From assembly GCF_900176145.1 (NCBI RefSeq), contig NZ_FWWY01000001.1:1411819-1475818 (forward strand): a stretch of DNA of 64,000 nucleotides, read 5' to 3'. Positions 25,994 to 36,177 of this stretch are shown here, one piece after another. Below the pieces are notes generated by a model. The model made no database searches, was not told the origin of the DNA, and saw only the letters and a program-made list of their open reading frames with translations. This DNA is from Sulfobacillus thermosulfidooxidans DSM 9293. Its GTDB lineage: Bacteria > Bacillota > Sulfobacillia > Sulfobacillales > Sulfobacillaceae. The translations under genes and the position numbers were made by a program. Each line of letters starts with the position of its first letter. Within the stretch, counting starts at the first letter, position 1.

Positions 25994-26712
25994 GACGTCA
26001 AGACCTTTCGCTAAACAAAAGCGTCAAATATATGAAGGGAATAATCGACTTTCGCAGCCGTAAGCTCTTGATTATCTGAGGTGCTTAGGCAAAAGACGGT
26101 ATGATGAAAAGGCTTAAACAGCACCCGGGTTTTAGAGTGGTTAATAGGATTCTTGGATTAGCAAAAAACTATGAGTTCATCAGCGATCGTAGCATCCCGT
26201 TTGAGCTGAGCGTATATCTAAATCTGTTTGGGAATGCCTCTTTGCCGTCAACTGCCAAACGGATGCGACTTAGGTACGTTTTGGCGTTCTTTTGTTGCAT
26301 GGATTTCATCACTCTTCGCACTGCTCTCCAACAGGCTAAAGAGATGGTTTTTCGTTCATGCTATGGACCACCCCGTTTATACCTCTGCATAAACCATCAT
26401 CCCTCATAGACGCAACATGTACTCGAAGGGGCTCTTCAGGGGAGAAATGCTATCTGGGGACGACATGTGGTTGGTGTTTATCAAATTTCCATGGCGAAGG
26501 TCAACTCTTCTGTCCTGACAGGAAGGATTTCCGTGCCCAAAATATCTGAATACGTTAAGCCTAACATCGAGACAGATAGGAATTTTAGGCCCTGGTCATT
26601 TTCGATCACCCATTAGCAGCTCCCAGGAAAGCATTTCTCTTAGCCGTTGAAAACCGATTTTCTTATTTTATGATCTTTCATCAATAGGAAAATTTATCTC
26701 ATATCAGCGAGA
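25994..26712. other. 719-base gap without a convincing gene
   Basis: An open frame of 102 codons starts at 26101 but has no ribosome site and no family resemblance, so I do not call it. The region may hold decayed sequence. No repeats were noticed. Confidence 0.4.
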
Positions 26713-28218
26713 CTAGTTTTTTCCTAGATGAGCACGTAAGGGTGGTTTTTCTGTTTGATATTGCCTCCATAACGAGGTCATTAACACTAACGGGATCAAA
26801 GGGGCCCACGCAATATGATGCAGAACGGTGGCTAACAGCAGAACCAATCCAGAAGCCATCACGGCGGCGACATGATAGTTGTCCCCTGCCGTTTTACTTT
26901 GGATACTTTTCATCAGGGCTGTTGCTTCTCCTAATACCCATGACAAAATTAAAGAAGTGACAAAGAGCAGATGCATGCCTGTCAAGGGGATACTCAAAGG
27001 CAAAATCCACCAAAATCCGGTCGTGAGGAGAAATACGATAAGGACAGGTAGTATGCTGCTTTGAATAAAGTGAAGCACGATGGAATCGGGCCAAAATTGA
27101 TAAAGAAAGGGATTTGTGACATCCTCGATGAAGATTTGGGATAGATGCCCACGGCGAAACCGGTAGGCGATAAATAGCCAAAACAGCCAGGCCCAGTGAT
27201 TAGATGTTTTAGCCAATAGCACAATGCCTGCTCGGAATAATAGGGATAGTTCCACGAGCGTCAACAGATAACGGGGTTGACGTGAAAGCGTGATGACAAA
27301 ACGTCCGATTTCGAAATAGGGCTTTGGCCACGAGGGAAGACGACCAATTACTCGTTTTTTCGCTAAACGCTTTCGGGTGTGAATCTGTTGAACCAGATCG
27401 CGGTTGGGTAAATAAATGATTCCCAAATCTGCGATATCCGCATAAAGTTCACTGGCCTCTTGTACGCTTAAGAGATTGATGTGCGAAGCGACCAAGAACC
27501 CCAAAAACCACAGTCCCCCTAAGAGGAGTGTTAGCTCCACAAAGTGAGAGGGGTAGGGCTCAACCCTTTGCGCCACGATAATAAGGTCTTGGTGAAAGAG
27601 AAAGACAAGGGTGAGGAGAGAAATCAAAACGGCCACCCAAAAATACCGGTAAGGCTTAGCATGCCGCGAATAATGAATGGCAGCGATAATCCATCCTAAA
27701 CTATTTGCTGTAACCATCCACAAGGCGAAAGAGACAGCCAAGACTGCTTCATGTGGAGTATGAAGGAATAGAGCCGCTAAAGAGACGATTAAATACGACA
27801 GAAGAAACAGCCGGATTTGTCTGGGAATAACATAAAAGGGAACAAACAGGCGGGGAGAAATGGGCGACGATAACGCCCACTCGATATCGCCATGGGTAAG
27901 ATATAGCGGGGAGCGAGCGACCGTGAGGGTTATGCTGAGCACGGCAGCGAGAATGGCGATGGGAGGCAAAATCGCCCCAAGGGGTTTGTGCAGGGTATGG
28001 CCCAGGTGCCACGCTAAGGTCAGAAGGCCCGAATAACTCACCCCGACCCAAATCCCTACAATGATGAAAATGTAGACAATATAGAGACGGGAAAAAATAT
28101 CCCGGTTGTTGGGATCAATGCCGATACTGCGTAACCAATAAAGACTTTGGGCTTTAAATCGCCGCCAGTAAATTTCCCCCAGTACTTGCCAGCCCGTTTT
28201 GGAATACATCCTATTCAT
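26713..28218 (-). CDS. ABC-2-type exporter permease
   Basis: A 501-residue membrane protein with about ten to twelve hydrophobic helices and a cytoplasmic loop rich in Arg/Lys near the middle (IHTRKRLAKKRVIGRLP). It overlaps the end of the ATPase gene: ATG 28218 lies inside the last codons of that gene, so translation is coupled. A five-codon longer start is possible. Together they form a two-component ABC exporter, comparable in layout to EcsAB. The exported substrate is unknown. Confidence 0.8.
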   Translation of the reverse strand: MNRMYSKTGWQVLGEIYWRRFKAQSLYWLRSIGIDPNNRDIFSRLYIVYIFIIVGIWVGVSYSGLLTLAWHLGHTLHKPLGAILPPIAILAAVLSITLTVARSPLYLTHGDIEWALSSPISPRLFVPFYVIPRQIRLFLLSYLIVSLAALFLHTPHEAVLAVSFALWMVTANSLGWIIAAIHYSRHAKPYRYFWVAVLISLLTLVFLFHQDLIIVAQRVEPYPSHFVELTLLLGGLWFLGFLVASHINLLSVQEASELYADIADLGIIYLPNRDLVQQIHTRKRLAKKRVIGRLPSWPKPYFEIGRFVITLSRQPRYLLTLVELSLLFRAGIVLLAKTSNHWAWLFWLFIAYRFRRGHLSQIFIEDVTNPFLYQFWPDSIVLHFIQSSILPVLIVFLLTTGFWWILPLSIPLTGMHLLFVTSLILSWVLGEATALMKSIQSKTAGDNYHVAAVMASGLVLLLATVLHHIAWAPLIPLVLMTSLWRQYQTEKPPLRAHLGKN

Positions 28219-28963
28219 GGGAAAACTCCGCACCTGCGCTATCCTCTAAAAGGCTGTAAGTTAGCCGGTATGGTAAACTGCTCACCGCTCCGGGATACTT
28301 CTCGATGACCATATCCCATGACTGATCTAGAAGAATACGTCCCTGGTTTAGAAACACTAAGTGATCAGGCTGAATGGATTCAGGCAGTAAGTGCGTGCTA
28401 ACAATGACGGTCATGTGTTCGTCGCGGCATAATCTGCCTAGGACTGTTGCTAATTGCGATTGAGAAGCGGGATCGAGAGGTCCAAAGGGTTCATCTAATA
28501 ACAAAAGATCGGGTTTGACTAATAATGAGAGCAGCAAGGCGAGTTTATATTGCATGCCGCGAGAATAGCTCGCAGGATAGGCGTTTTTATGCTGGTCGAG
28601 AGAAAAGAGCTGAAAAAGCTTTTGAGCGTGAATATTCCAGTCTTCTAGATGATGTAGGGTAGCGACAAGCTCGGCATGTTCCCATGCCGTTAATTCTGCA
28701 TAAAATGCTGGCGTATCCGGGACAAACTTAATACGTGAGCGCAAGATCCGTTCGTCATGTTCTGTATTATACCCGTCAATCGCGATCGAGCCTTCAGTAG
28801 GACGCATCCAAATCGCTAAACAACGTAACAGGGTGGATTTGCCCGCGCCGTTTTCTCCGAGCAATATCCAATATTCGCCCCCGGGGATATTCAAAGACAC
28901 GTGTTGTAAGGCTTGATAACTGCCATACTTGACGGACAGGTCATTAACCTCGACATGAACCAA
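28211..28963 (-). CDS. ABC transporter ATP-binding protein
   Basis: A 250-residue ATPase. Walker A is GENGAGKSTLL, the signature region reads YSRGMQYKLALLLSLL (SRGM in place of SGGQ, as usual for ABC-2 exporters), Walker B is LLLLDEPFGPLD, and the H-loop is STHLL. The start is TTG 28963 with AAAGAAAGG 11 bases upstream. It powers the permease encoded next. Confidence 0.93.
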   Translation of the reverse strand: MVHVEVNDLSVKYGSYQALQHVSLNIPGGEYWILLGENGAGKSTLLRCLAIWMRPTEGSIAIDGYNTEHDERILRSRIKFVPDTPAFYAELTAWEHAELVATLHHLEDWNIHAQKLFQLFSLDQHKNAYPASYSRGMQYKLALLLSLLVKPDLLLLDEPFGPLDPASQSQLATVLGRLCRDEHMTVIVSTHLLPESIQPDHLVFLNQGRILLDQSWDMVIEKYPGAVSSLPYRLTYSLLEDSAGAEFSHE

Positions 28964-29220
28964 ATCAGTACAAACCTTTCTTTTAACACGCCAAAAAATG
29001 GCGAGAGAATGGATACAGTTGACAACCCATCATTGGACAGTAGCTATTCATTACTCGTTATGATAACGAAGAATACGATATTTTTGATACGGATTAAAAA
29101 ATTTTGGTATCCCGTAAGGCTATTTAAGGCTGTAGCTGTTCATTGCACCATGACATTCTGAAAGCGATGTCTGTCTAAGACAGCTTAAGACGCTTCTCCT
29201 CATAATAATCACCTGAGTTG

Positions 29221-31131
29221 CTAAAGAGACGGTTTACCTTGGTCGTGGGTGTGTCCGGATGATACCGGCCGCCATCGACCACCATCAGTGGTCTCGTAAA
29301 GAAGATTATAGAGCTTGGGTGCTGCATGGACTAATTTTTTGATGGGACCGGGTTTGTGGATGAGTTTGGATGACTTCACAAATTTGGTGACTATGACCCA
29401 CCCATTTTGGGTATTGCGAAAATCAATAGCGTTGACAACGTATGTAATCCGGTGGGAGGAATGAAAAGTGAGTGCGGTGTTTTGGATGAAACCTGTCGTC
29501 GTTTCCAGTACCAACGAATTCGTAGTGGCCGATGTGTTTTTGGTGGGAGGGGAAAATATCCAGAGCTGATGAGGGTTTACCATGCTCACCATGTCAGCCG
29601 AGGTTAGATGAAGTTTTAGGCGTGTCCAGTGTCTGCCGTTGTCTGTACTCAACTCAAGCTGATTGGAGAGTCCCATATTTGTCTGAACCCTCATCATCCA
29701 GACTCCTTTTCCGAGATATTGTATAGCGAGTACGGTGAGATGAGGAAGCGAACTCGACTTTTGCCATGTCCGTCCTCCATTATGGGATGCATAGAGCTGC
29801 GCGACTTGTTCTGCTTGGGGTCCAACATTGGTATCAAAAGCGGCTAGCCCTAATGTGGAAGAAAATGCATAGGCGTTGAAAGCTTTGGGTGTTGTTGAAG
29901 TTTGACAGGTCCATTGTTGACCGCCGTCTTTGGTGAAAACGATAGCTTTATTATCACTGGGAACACCCATGTCATAACCGATTTGGGGCGTGATAAAATC
30001 AAGCGAGTTAGGCGTCTTCGGAGGCCACGAAATGGTCCAGTGCTGGCCATTGTCTACCGTGTGGGCTAAAAAATCAACACCCGAAGCGGCATGGGAGATA
30101 ACCCATCCTTCTCCTAACCCCGTCATTTTTATGGCCTGAATTGCCCAGCCGTCTTGGTTTTTTGCAAAATGCCAGGTTTTGCCGTCATTGTTCGTGACCA
30201 TAAGTCCATCCGGTACAAATCCTAACGCTCCATTGGTTGTCCCGATCCATCCCGTCTCGCCATCAAAAGCCATGGCTGATGCATATCCGAAAACATGGAG
30301 TTGACTGAAATGGGTGCTGGGCGTGATGGTCAACCACTGTTTCCCATCATTGGTTGTCTTCAGTAGGGGGCCAAATGCCATATAGCCTCCCGGTGCACCT
30401 TCAAGAACTTCACCGCTACCATGTGATTGTAAACTCATAGCGATAATGCTATGAGAAGTGGTGAGGATCGTATGAAAGTGAAGGCCGTCATTCGTGGCCA
30501 ATAGAGACTCTATTGGGATGGCGCGTGGGCTACGGGCGGAAACCCAGCCTTTTGTTGAGTTCACGAAATCCAATCCCACTGGAATATCTCCGGATGGTAA
30601 GCGGATTTGAGTCCAGTGGGTGCCTCCGTCTCGGGTATGATATGGGCGGTTTGCTAAAATGGCCCATCCGTTTTCAGCCGAGATCATGTCCAATGTCCCT
30701 TGACCGATGGCACGAGGGGCCTCAAATTGTCTCTGCCAGTGCCGTCCTCCATCACGGGTCTTGTAGATCGTGGGGTGATTCCAAGAGGTACCGGCCCAAG
30801 CCAAGAGCCAGCCAGTATGCGAATTAACAAAGTCGATGGCCTCTGGATTCGTATGCGGTGGCAGAAGCTCGGTAGTCCAACTCTTGCCGTTGTTGTTAGT
30901 AAATACAAGAGTTCTATTGATGAGGGCTGCAATTGTTGTCGAGGAAATTAGCGATAAACTGGGAGTACCTTGGTTGATCCCGGAAATATTGGGCGCTTCG
31001 GCAATTTTGTAGTTGTCGAAGGCCCCTGGTGCGTGGAGATGCCCCTGCGTGCTATCCCCATTGCCGTAGGAGACTAGAAATCCTGCTGTGGCAACACATG
31101 CGGTAATTGCGGTGATGAGTGATTTATTCAT
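29221..31131 (-). CDS. Secreted Asp-box beta-propeller protein (YCF48/sialidase-like)
   Basis: A 636-residue protein with an N-terminal signal peptide (about residues 1-22) and at least nine Asp-box/BNR turns of the form TxDGGxxW: TRDGGRHW, TRDGGTHW, TNDGKQW, TNNDGKTW, TVDNGQHW, TKDGGQQW, SHNGGRTW, STDNGRHW, TTDGGRW. Between them, recurring GWVxSxxxxG strands fit a six- to eight-bladed propeller. This is the architecture of photosystem-assembly-type YCF48 and of many secreted propellers of unknown role in Bacillota. No sialidase catalytic residues are evident. It probably binds something outside the cell. It is upstream of, but separate from, the ABC exporter. Confidence 0.82.
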   Translation of the reverse strand: MNKSLITAITACVATAGFLVSYGNGDSTQGHLHAPGAFDNYKIAEAPNISGINQGTPSLSLISSTTIAALINRTLVFTNNNGKSWTTELLPPHTNPEAIDFVNSHTGWLLAWAGTSWNHPTIYKTRDGGRHWQRQFEAPRAIGQGTLDMISAENGWAILANRPYHTRDGGTHWTQIRLPSGDIPVGLDFVNSTKGWVSARSPRAIPIESLLATNDGLHFHTILTTSHSIIAMSLQSHGSGEVLEGAPGGYMAFGPLLKTTNDGKQWLTITPSTHFSQLHVFGYASAMAFDGETGWIGTTNGALGFVPDGLMVTNNDGKTWHFAKNQDGWAIQAIKMTGLGEGWVISHAASGVDFLAHTVDNGQHWTISWPPKTPNSLDFITPQIGYDMGVPSDNKAIVFTKDGGQQWTCQTSTTPKAFNAYAFSSTLGLAAFDTNVGPQAEQVAQLYASHNGGRTWQKSSSLPHLTVLAIQYLGKGVWMMRVQTNMGLSNQLELSTDNGRHWTRLKLHLTSADMVSMVNPHQLWIFSPPTKNTSATTNSLVLETTTGFIQNTALTFHSSHRITYVVNAIDFRNTQNGWVIVTKFVKSSKLIHKPGPIKKLVHAAPKLYNLLYETTDGGRWRPVSSGHTHDQGKPSL

Positions 31132-31843
31132 TGGCCCTACTTCCGTTCTATTTTCAGCAAAATAATAGACTCTTTCTTACTATCAAAACGGTTGTGGTTC
31201 CTTTGGGGTTACCGAATAAAGGCTGATAGAAAAACAAAATGAGAGGACGCCTATTTTTATGTGGGACACAGTAGTATCGGTGTGATGTCTAAACCAGCTT
31301 ATATCCAGTAATTATCAGCGATTCGACCAACCTAACCACGCGAAATAAGAAAGATTAACGAATCGTCTTTAACCCATTGTGGGTCTGCCTATTATGGTTG
31401 TCTATATTCCAGCATATCGTCTAAAAAATTCTCTGTGGTCATGGACCCCGGACTCTTGACGTTGTCTGAACCATCGTCCATACAAAAATACGGGTAGAAT
31501 CTACACTCGATTGCTTAAATGCCACACAAAGTTATTGCCTTCAGGCGATGTGGAAGGAACTGTATAAGTCTGGACGACATGATTGATTTTGAACCCAACA
31601 TCATGATAGAGATATCTTTGCCAAAAGTTGGACTTGTGCATCTGCCTCCTACATTGACGCTGTCAAGAATTCTGTTTCCTCGTCGGTATGATTTTCTGCG
31701 TTTAATAATAACGGGTTGAAGATTTTGTGGAATTATCAGATATTCTAAGGCAAGAAAACGACATGAATAAACCCCTGTGGAAAATAGGCTGAGCGGTGTT
31801 TCCGATTAGCCCATTTTCCCAGGATTTTGTAGTGACAAGAGAA
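31132..31843. other. 712-base gap
   Basis: I find no gene with a ribosome site, no tRNA and no clear repeat. The part near 31132 must contain the propeller gene promoter. Confidence 0.4.
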
Positions 31844-33571
31844 TTATTGTAAAGACCAGTAATTAGGGTAGATCAGACCAGAAACCAAATTCATAGACTG
31901 TTTATATCCATGTAAAGATTTGTTTACCACATAGAAGTTTGCGGCATATGGCATCCAGATCACCGGAATGTGATGTGCTGCAAATTCTTGGTATTGATCA
32001 AGTCGTTGAATTTCTTGCGTTGTAGACTGATAGGGGGAATAAGTCAAATTAATCAAATGATTCATTTCGGAATTACTGTAGCCTTCGCCATTGAGCGCGG
32101 CATTCGTTTTGAATAGTGCACCCCCAGTTGGATAATAGTCGGGAGCATAAATCCAACTACCCAAACCTAACCAAATCATTGACCACTTATCATTGGGCAG
32201 AGCTATGAGCTCGTCAAAGGGCGTGGACACTAATTTGACGTTAATGCCTTCCTGTGCCCAATCGCTCTTTAGTAACTCAGCAATATCTGTGACGGTCTGA
32301 CTACCTGCATTATAGTTTAACGTAAAGGACAAGGTTTTTCCGTTTTTGGTCATGACGCCGTCAATTTCTTTCCAGCCATGGTCTATTAATAGGGCTTTTC
32401 CTGTATGCGGGTTAAATGCATAGACAGGATTTTTTAACTGCTGGTCGAAATACGGCGTGACTGGACGTGATGGAATAGGGCCACTTTCAGAGATCCCTTG
32501 GCCGTCGAAAAAGGACTGAATAATCCCAGGTTGGTTAATGCCATATGCTAAAGCTTGACGGATATATAATTTTTTAAATAGTGACCCGATGTCATTGGGA
32601 GCATTGTGATGCATATTGGGTTGCAGATAGCTCATGCCCCACACATACCCTGGAATAATGGTATCGATATTAGCCAGTTGTTGACGCGATTTATAGAGAC
32701 TGAGAGGTAAGTATCCTACGGTGATAGTTCCTTTTTTCAGGGCCGCGAATTCATTATCGCTCGATGTTTCATATTGAAAAATTAGTGTTTTGATTTGAGA
32801 TTTTTTTCCTCCATAGTGGGGATTGGCAACGAAACTCCACGACTCATTAGGTTTGACTTGGGAGAACATATACGGACCATCGACTACACGAAATACGGAT
32901 GCGGTGGGATTATTAGCTATATTCTTGATATAGGTCAATTCTTCTATGATGTTGTTTGGATATTTGTCCCAGACAGATGCGGGTACGGGATTCATTTGTC
33001 CGAGTCCATTTAGAAGAAACCATTGTGGATTGACCGCCGTGTTTAGTGTCACTTTCACTGTTTGTGAATTAATCGCGGTGACGGATTTAAAATCATTGGG
33101 CACCCCACCACTGCCAGCTCCACCATAATTCCATGGAAGCGACGAACTGTTGCCACTCGCGGCTTTCATCAAGTTCCACGTAAAAATGATATCGGATGCG
33201 CTAATGGGATGTCCATTGGACCAATGATAACGTGGATTGATGTTTAAGGTCACCGCGGTATCTGTCTTATTCCACGTTGCCTTGGATATTAACGAATGAG
33301 AAAAATCGATAGTATCGTGCGGCGTTACATCAAATAACGGTTTGTATAAAAGAGCGTCGAGTTCAATGTTCACGGCACTAAATGTATTGGTCGAAAAGAC
33401 AGGAAAAAACCAATTGGGTGCCGTTTGTACGGGTAGAGCAATGACGACGGTTTTCGAAGAATTTGGGGAAGGACTTTTCGACGATACTGATGCTCCACAC
33501 CCCGCTACAATAGGAAGAAGAACGCTAACGCTAACAAGGGATAAAGTGCGGAAAGATAAATGCAAAACCAT
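31844..33571 (-). CDS. Oligopeptide/dipeptide ABC transporter substrate-binding lipoprotein
   Basis: A 575-residue family 5 solute-binding protein. The signal peptide ends in a lipobox, LPIVAGC, so it is lipid-anchored outside the membrane. Conserved parts: VTLNINPRYHWSNGHPISASDIIFTW, YIRQALAYGINQPGI, FTLNYNAGSQTVTDIAELLKSDWAQEGINVKL. ATG 33571 follows AAAGGAAG; an ATG 18 bases earlier lacks a ribosome site. It is an orphan: no permease or ATPase genes adjoin it, so it must work with components encoded elsewhere. Confidence 0.92.
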   Translation of the reverse strand: MVLHLSFRTLSLVSVSVLLPIVAGCGASVSSKSPSPNSSKTVVIALPVQTAPNWFFPVFSTNTFSAVNIELDALLYKPLFDVTPHDTIDFSHSLISKATWNKTDTAVTLNINPRYHWSNGHPISASDIIFTWNLMKAASGNSSSLPWNYGGAGSGGVPNDFKSVTAINSQTVKVTLNTAVNPQWFLLNGLGQMNPVPASVWDKYPNNIIEELTYIKNIANNPTASVFRVVDGPYMFSQVKPNESWSFVANPHYGGKKSQIKTLIFQYETSSDNEFAALKKGTITVGYLPLSLYKSRQQLANIDTIIPGYVWGMSYLQPNMHHNAPNDIGSLFKKLYIRQALAYGINQPGIIQSFFDGQGISESGPIPSRPVTPYFDQQLKNPVYAFNPHTGKALLIDHGWKEIDGVMTKNGKTLSFTLNYNAGSQTVTDIAELLKSDWAQEGINVKLVSTPFDELIALPNDKWSMIWLGLGSWIYAPDYYPTGGALFKTNAALNGEGYSNSEMNHLINLTYSPYQSTTQEIQRLDQYQEFAAHHIPVIWMPYAANFYVVNKSLHGYKQSMNLVSGLIYPNYWSLQ

Positions 33572-34191
33572 CGCTTCCTTTCTTTTCATCTGTTAATTCA
33601 TACAGTGTTTAAGGGAACGCTAGTGGCAAACGAGAATGTTTTACCATTAACATGAATATCCAAAAATAAGGATAAGTTATGCATATTCATGATACTCTTC
33701 ATTACAAATTCGAACCACTTGATAAATCCGTTTTCGATAAATCCGGTGCTTTTTGTTAAAAATGACAAGATTCGACTATGATTGTTCCACAGGCGCAATG
33801 AATCAACATTTCTATAGGACATAGTAGCCGGCTTATCGAGAATTTCTCGGTTTTTGAGGATGTCACGACATCGCTTCTTATGTTTACTGAACTTCCTAAA
33901 CCGGAAAATGTTTAGTAGCGTTCTATTCGTGGTCAGGTATAGCACTATCGTTTTCTTTATGTCGTTTTCCCTTTACGGAACTGAACAGAGAATAAGAAAT
34001 ATGGAACGAACGGTCCCTTGAGGCTTGGGTCAAAAGCTCCTAGTGAGTATGCCAAGGAGGTTTCAGACTGAGAATCATCACAATGTGCTGCACAATCCAC
34101 TAAAGAAACGATGTTCTGTTTCGTCTTCTGCTGTAAGACCCAACAGGACGTCGATTCCTTGTGATCACGAAGGAGGTACGAACGAGGTACG
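33572..34191. other. 620-base gap
   Basis: A 115-codon open frame on the minus strand (33598-33945) has no ribosome site or family match and is not called. The last 30 bases contain two GAGGTACGA repeats, GGAGGTACGA and CGAGGTACGA, directly before the next gene, the first being a good ribosome site at long spacing. Confidence 0.4.
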
Positions 34192-35307
34192 ATGAAAGAC
34201 TTGGAGAGTATTCCCGCGATCGATCAGGATGTGTTAATGGATGAATTCTTGGAAGAAGCCCAACAACCCGAAGTCTTAGATGCCGCGATTAAATTGCTGA
34301 AGGCACTAGAAATTCTTAATGACAGTGGAATCGTCGATATGCTGACGACATTGGTGGAATTTATGGGCATGTATCCTGATGCCATTGATACCGATCAGCT
34401 ATCAGATAAAGTGGGATCTTTGTATCAATCGCACCAGGAGCTCATTCAGAACGCCCTGCGTATTCGTCCTGACAACTTGATGAAGTTGACACAATTGATG
34501 AGTGAAGATCGTATTGCCCATCCGCTAATGAATTTGGCGGAGGCTATTGAATCGATTGAGGATCCTAAAAAGGTGCAGGCATTGCTGAAGGGACTCGGTA
34601 AAATAACGAGTGATCTTCCGGTCGACTCTGTGGTGCGTGTGGCAGAGGATATGACCCATCCTGCAATGCTTGATGCTTTGCCAAAACTACTCACCGCGCT
34701 AGAAATTGCTAATGAGCGTGGAGTTTTTGATGATTTACTCTTAGCGTTGGACTATTTGGATGAACTGACGGAGATATTGCCTCCCGGAGAAACTATCGAT
34801 CAAATATTCCGCTGGGTTAATGACAATCATGTGATTGAATCCATGCGCTCCACTGACTGGAAAAACCTCATTCAATTGACCGCCTTGGCGAGTCAAAGTC
34901 ACGTCGTTGCAATGTTGTTTGCCGCCTTAGAGGTCATTAAAGATGTCCCTCAAAACACTTTGACACAACTGTTGAAAGTGGGCACCGAAGTGTTGCAATT
35001 TATCGATGCGCAGCACGGATGGGATCTGGTCCGTCAAGCGCTTGGGATGGCTGAGACCTTAAAGACAGCTATCCCATGGAAGGAACTGTTCCCCGGATTA
35101 TGGACGACAGAAGGCCAATTTAATGTGGACGGGATTATTCAAACGGTGAAAGACGTGGCTGAACAAACTCAAAAAAAGACATCCACATTTGGGGGGGTCC
35201 GCGGCATGATGGCGATGATGAAAGACCCCGATGTTCAAAAAGGGTTACAGTTTATGACGGCTCTTCTCGGACGATTCGTGCATATGGTGATGAGCCCAAC
35301 ACCATAA
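34192..35307 (+). CDS. DUF1641-domain helical repeat protein
   Basis: A 371-residue all-helical, acidic soluble protein. The C-terminal segment [26 protein letters not shown] is the DUF1641 signature. The rest is built of repeated helical units, e.g. [24 protein letters not shown] (near 30) and [25 protein letters not shown] (near 158). Shorter DUF1641 proteins are often encoded beside sulfide:quinone oxidoreductase-like flavoproteins or formate dehydrogenases; here none adjoins. This version is much longer than the usual 100-170 residues. The role is unknown; a scaffold or accessory for membrane redox enzymes is a guess. Confidence 0.78.
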   Translation: MKDLESIPAIDQDVLMDEFLEEAQQPEVLDAAIKLLKALEILNDSGIVDMLTTLVEFMGMYPDAIDTDQLSDKVGSLYQSHQELIQNALRIRPDNLMKLTQLMSEDRIAHPLMNLAEAIESIEDPKKVQALLKGLGKITSDLPVDSVVRVAEDMTHPAMLDALPKLLTALEIANERGVFDDLLLALDYLDELTEILPPGETIDQIFRWVNDNHVIESMRSTDWKNLIQLTALASQSHVVAMLFAALEVIKDVPQNTLTQLLKVGTEVLQFIDAQHGWDLVRQALGMAETLKTAIPWKELFPGLWTTEGQFNVDGIIQTVKDVAEQTQKKTSTFGGVRGMMAMMKDPDVQKGLQFMTALLGRFVHMVMSPTP

Positions 35308-35647
35308 ATGGGATATGCATCGGACCCGGTGTGAGAGACCTAAGATGGATTTCCATAAAGAATCACGACATTTGTTCCGCCTTCTTTCGGTTCTTTTAAA
35401 GAAGGCGGTTTTTATGGCAATGGCTTAAGGTCTGCTTTTGTCGGAGTAAGGGATAAGCACGGGAAATTTATGTGGAAAATTTTTCTCTATCCATAAAATC
35501 ACGTGTAATATGGCGAAAGACAACGAGAAATGACGATAAGGAAAAATGAATTGTGCAAATAACCAATAAAAATTTTTCAAATTCTTGTTACCAACAACTC
35601 GTTTGTGACGTTATGGTAAATATAAAAGCAAGTAAAGGAGAATGGTT
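35308..35647. other. 340-base gap holding a terminator and the zinc ribbon promoter
   Basis: After the terminator at 35377-35413 the DNA is AT-rich and leads to AAAGGAG before the next gene. No other feature is seen. Confidence 0.4.
35377..35413 (+). terminator. Rho-independent terminator after the DUF1641 gene
   Basis: CCGCCTTCTTT and AAAGAAGGCGG form an 11-base perfect stem with a 10-base loop, followed by TTTTT. Confidence 0.88.
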
Positions 35648-35866
35648 ATGCGAGTGACGTATCCCGTTTGTCCTGAATGCGGCAACCGTTGGGTTGGAAG
35701 GCTAACCGCTCCCGGCTGGTTCTTTTGCTCTACATGTACGATTGAATTTAAATATGATGTTGACGGTCTAATTGTCTATAACATTACTCCTGATGGCATG
35801 AGAAAACGGGCTCATCGCCGTAGGCGGCGTCCGGCTGTCCAGAGGGAGGCGTATCAAACCTCTTAA
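35648..35866 (+). CDS. Small zinc-ribbon protein
   Basis: A 72-residue protein. CPECGNRW and FFCSTCTIEF provide two CxxC knuckles for one zinc ion. The tail RKRAHRRRRRP is very basic and could bind nucleic acid. ATG 35648 has AAAGGAG at 7 bases; an ATG 6 bases earlier is too near the ribosome site. Widespread small zinc ribbons of this type have no defined role. It is a single-gene unit ending in a small hairpin. Confidence 0.75.
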   Translation: MRVTYPVCPECGNRWVGRLTAPGWFFCSTCTIEFKYDVDGLIVYNITPDGMRKRAHRRRRRPAVQREAYQTS

Positions 35867-35873
35867 GGCATAT

Positions 35874-35896
35874 CCCAGTTAATGTGAAGAACTGGG
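35874..35896 (+). terminator. Possible terminator hairpin after the zinc ribbon gene
   Basis: CCCAGTT/AACTGGG, 7-base stem and 9-base loop, followed by AACCTGAAATTTTC. Confidence 0.45.
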
Positions 35897-36080
35897 AACC
35901 TGAAATTTTCGCAAAATACTGACGGATTAATCTGCGAATCATGGGGAACATGGTGGTGCCCAGGCTGTGAACAGGCTGGTTAGAGAGAAAAATGGACCCT
36001 GTGTCGTTAATTGTGCCCAGACGCAGTTTTGATGGATAAATCAAAGAACTACTATTATGAATTCGAAGCGAAAAATGTAA

Positions 36081-36112
36081 ACCGTGCAAGGGATTTATTT
36101 CCTTTGCACGGT
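36081..36112 (-). terminator. Terminator of the secreted repeat protein gene
   Basis: On the minus strand ACCGTGCAAAGG pairs with CCTTGCACGGT (one bulged base) and is followed by TTTACATTTTT. Confidence 0.75.
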
Positions 36113-36177
36113 GGTCAGTGTTTCTCTGGTGCTCTTAGTTTAATTGTGATTACGTTGCTGTCACAGTCACAGGGCCT

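Larger units (their letters stand above)
35867..36177. other. 311-base convergent gap
   Basis: It contains two terminator-like hairpins (35874-35896 and 36081-36112) for the converging genes and nothing else recognisable. Confidence 0.45.

Noticed and set aside
26101-26409. 102-codon open frame in a long gap
   Set aside because: No ribosome site, unusual composition, no family resemblance.
33598-33945. 115-codon minus-strand open frame beside the peptide-binding lipoprotein
   Set aside because: No ribosome site and no recognisable motif; could be decayed DNA but nothing supports a gene.
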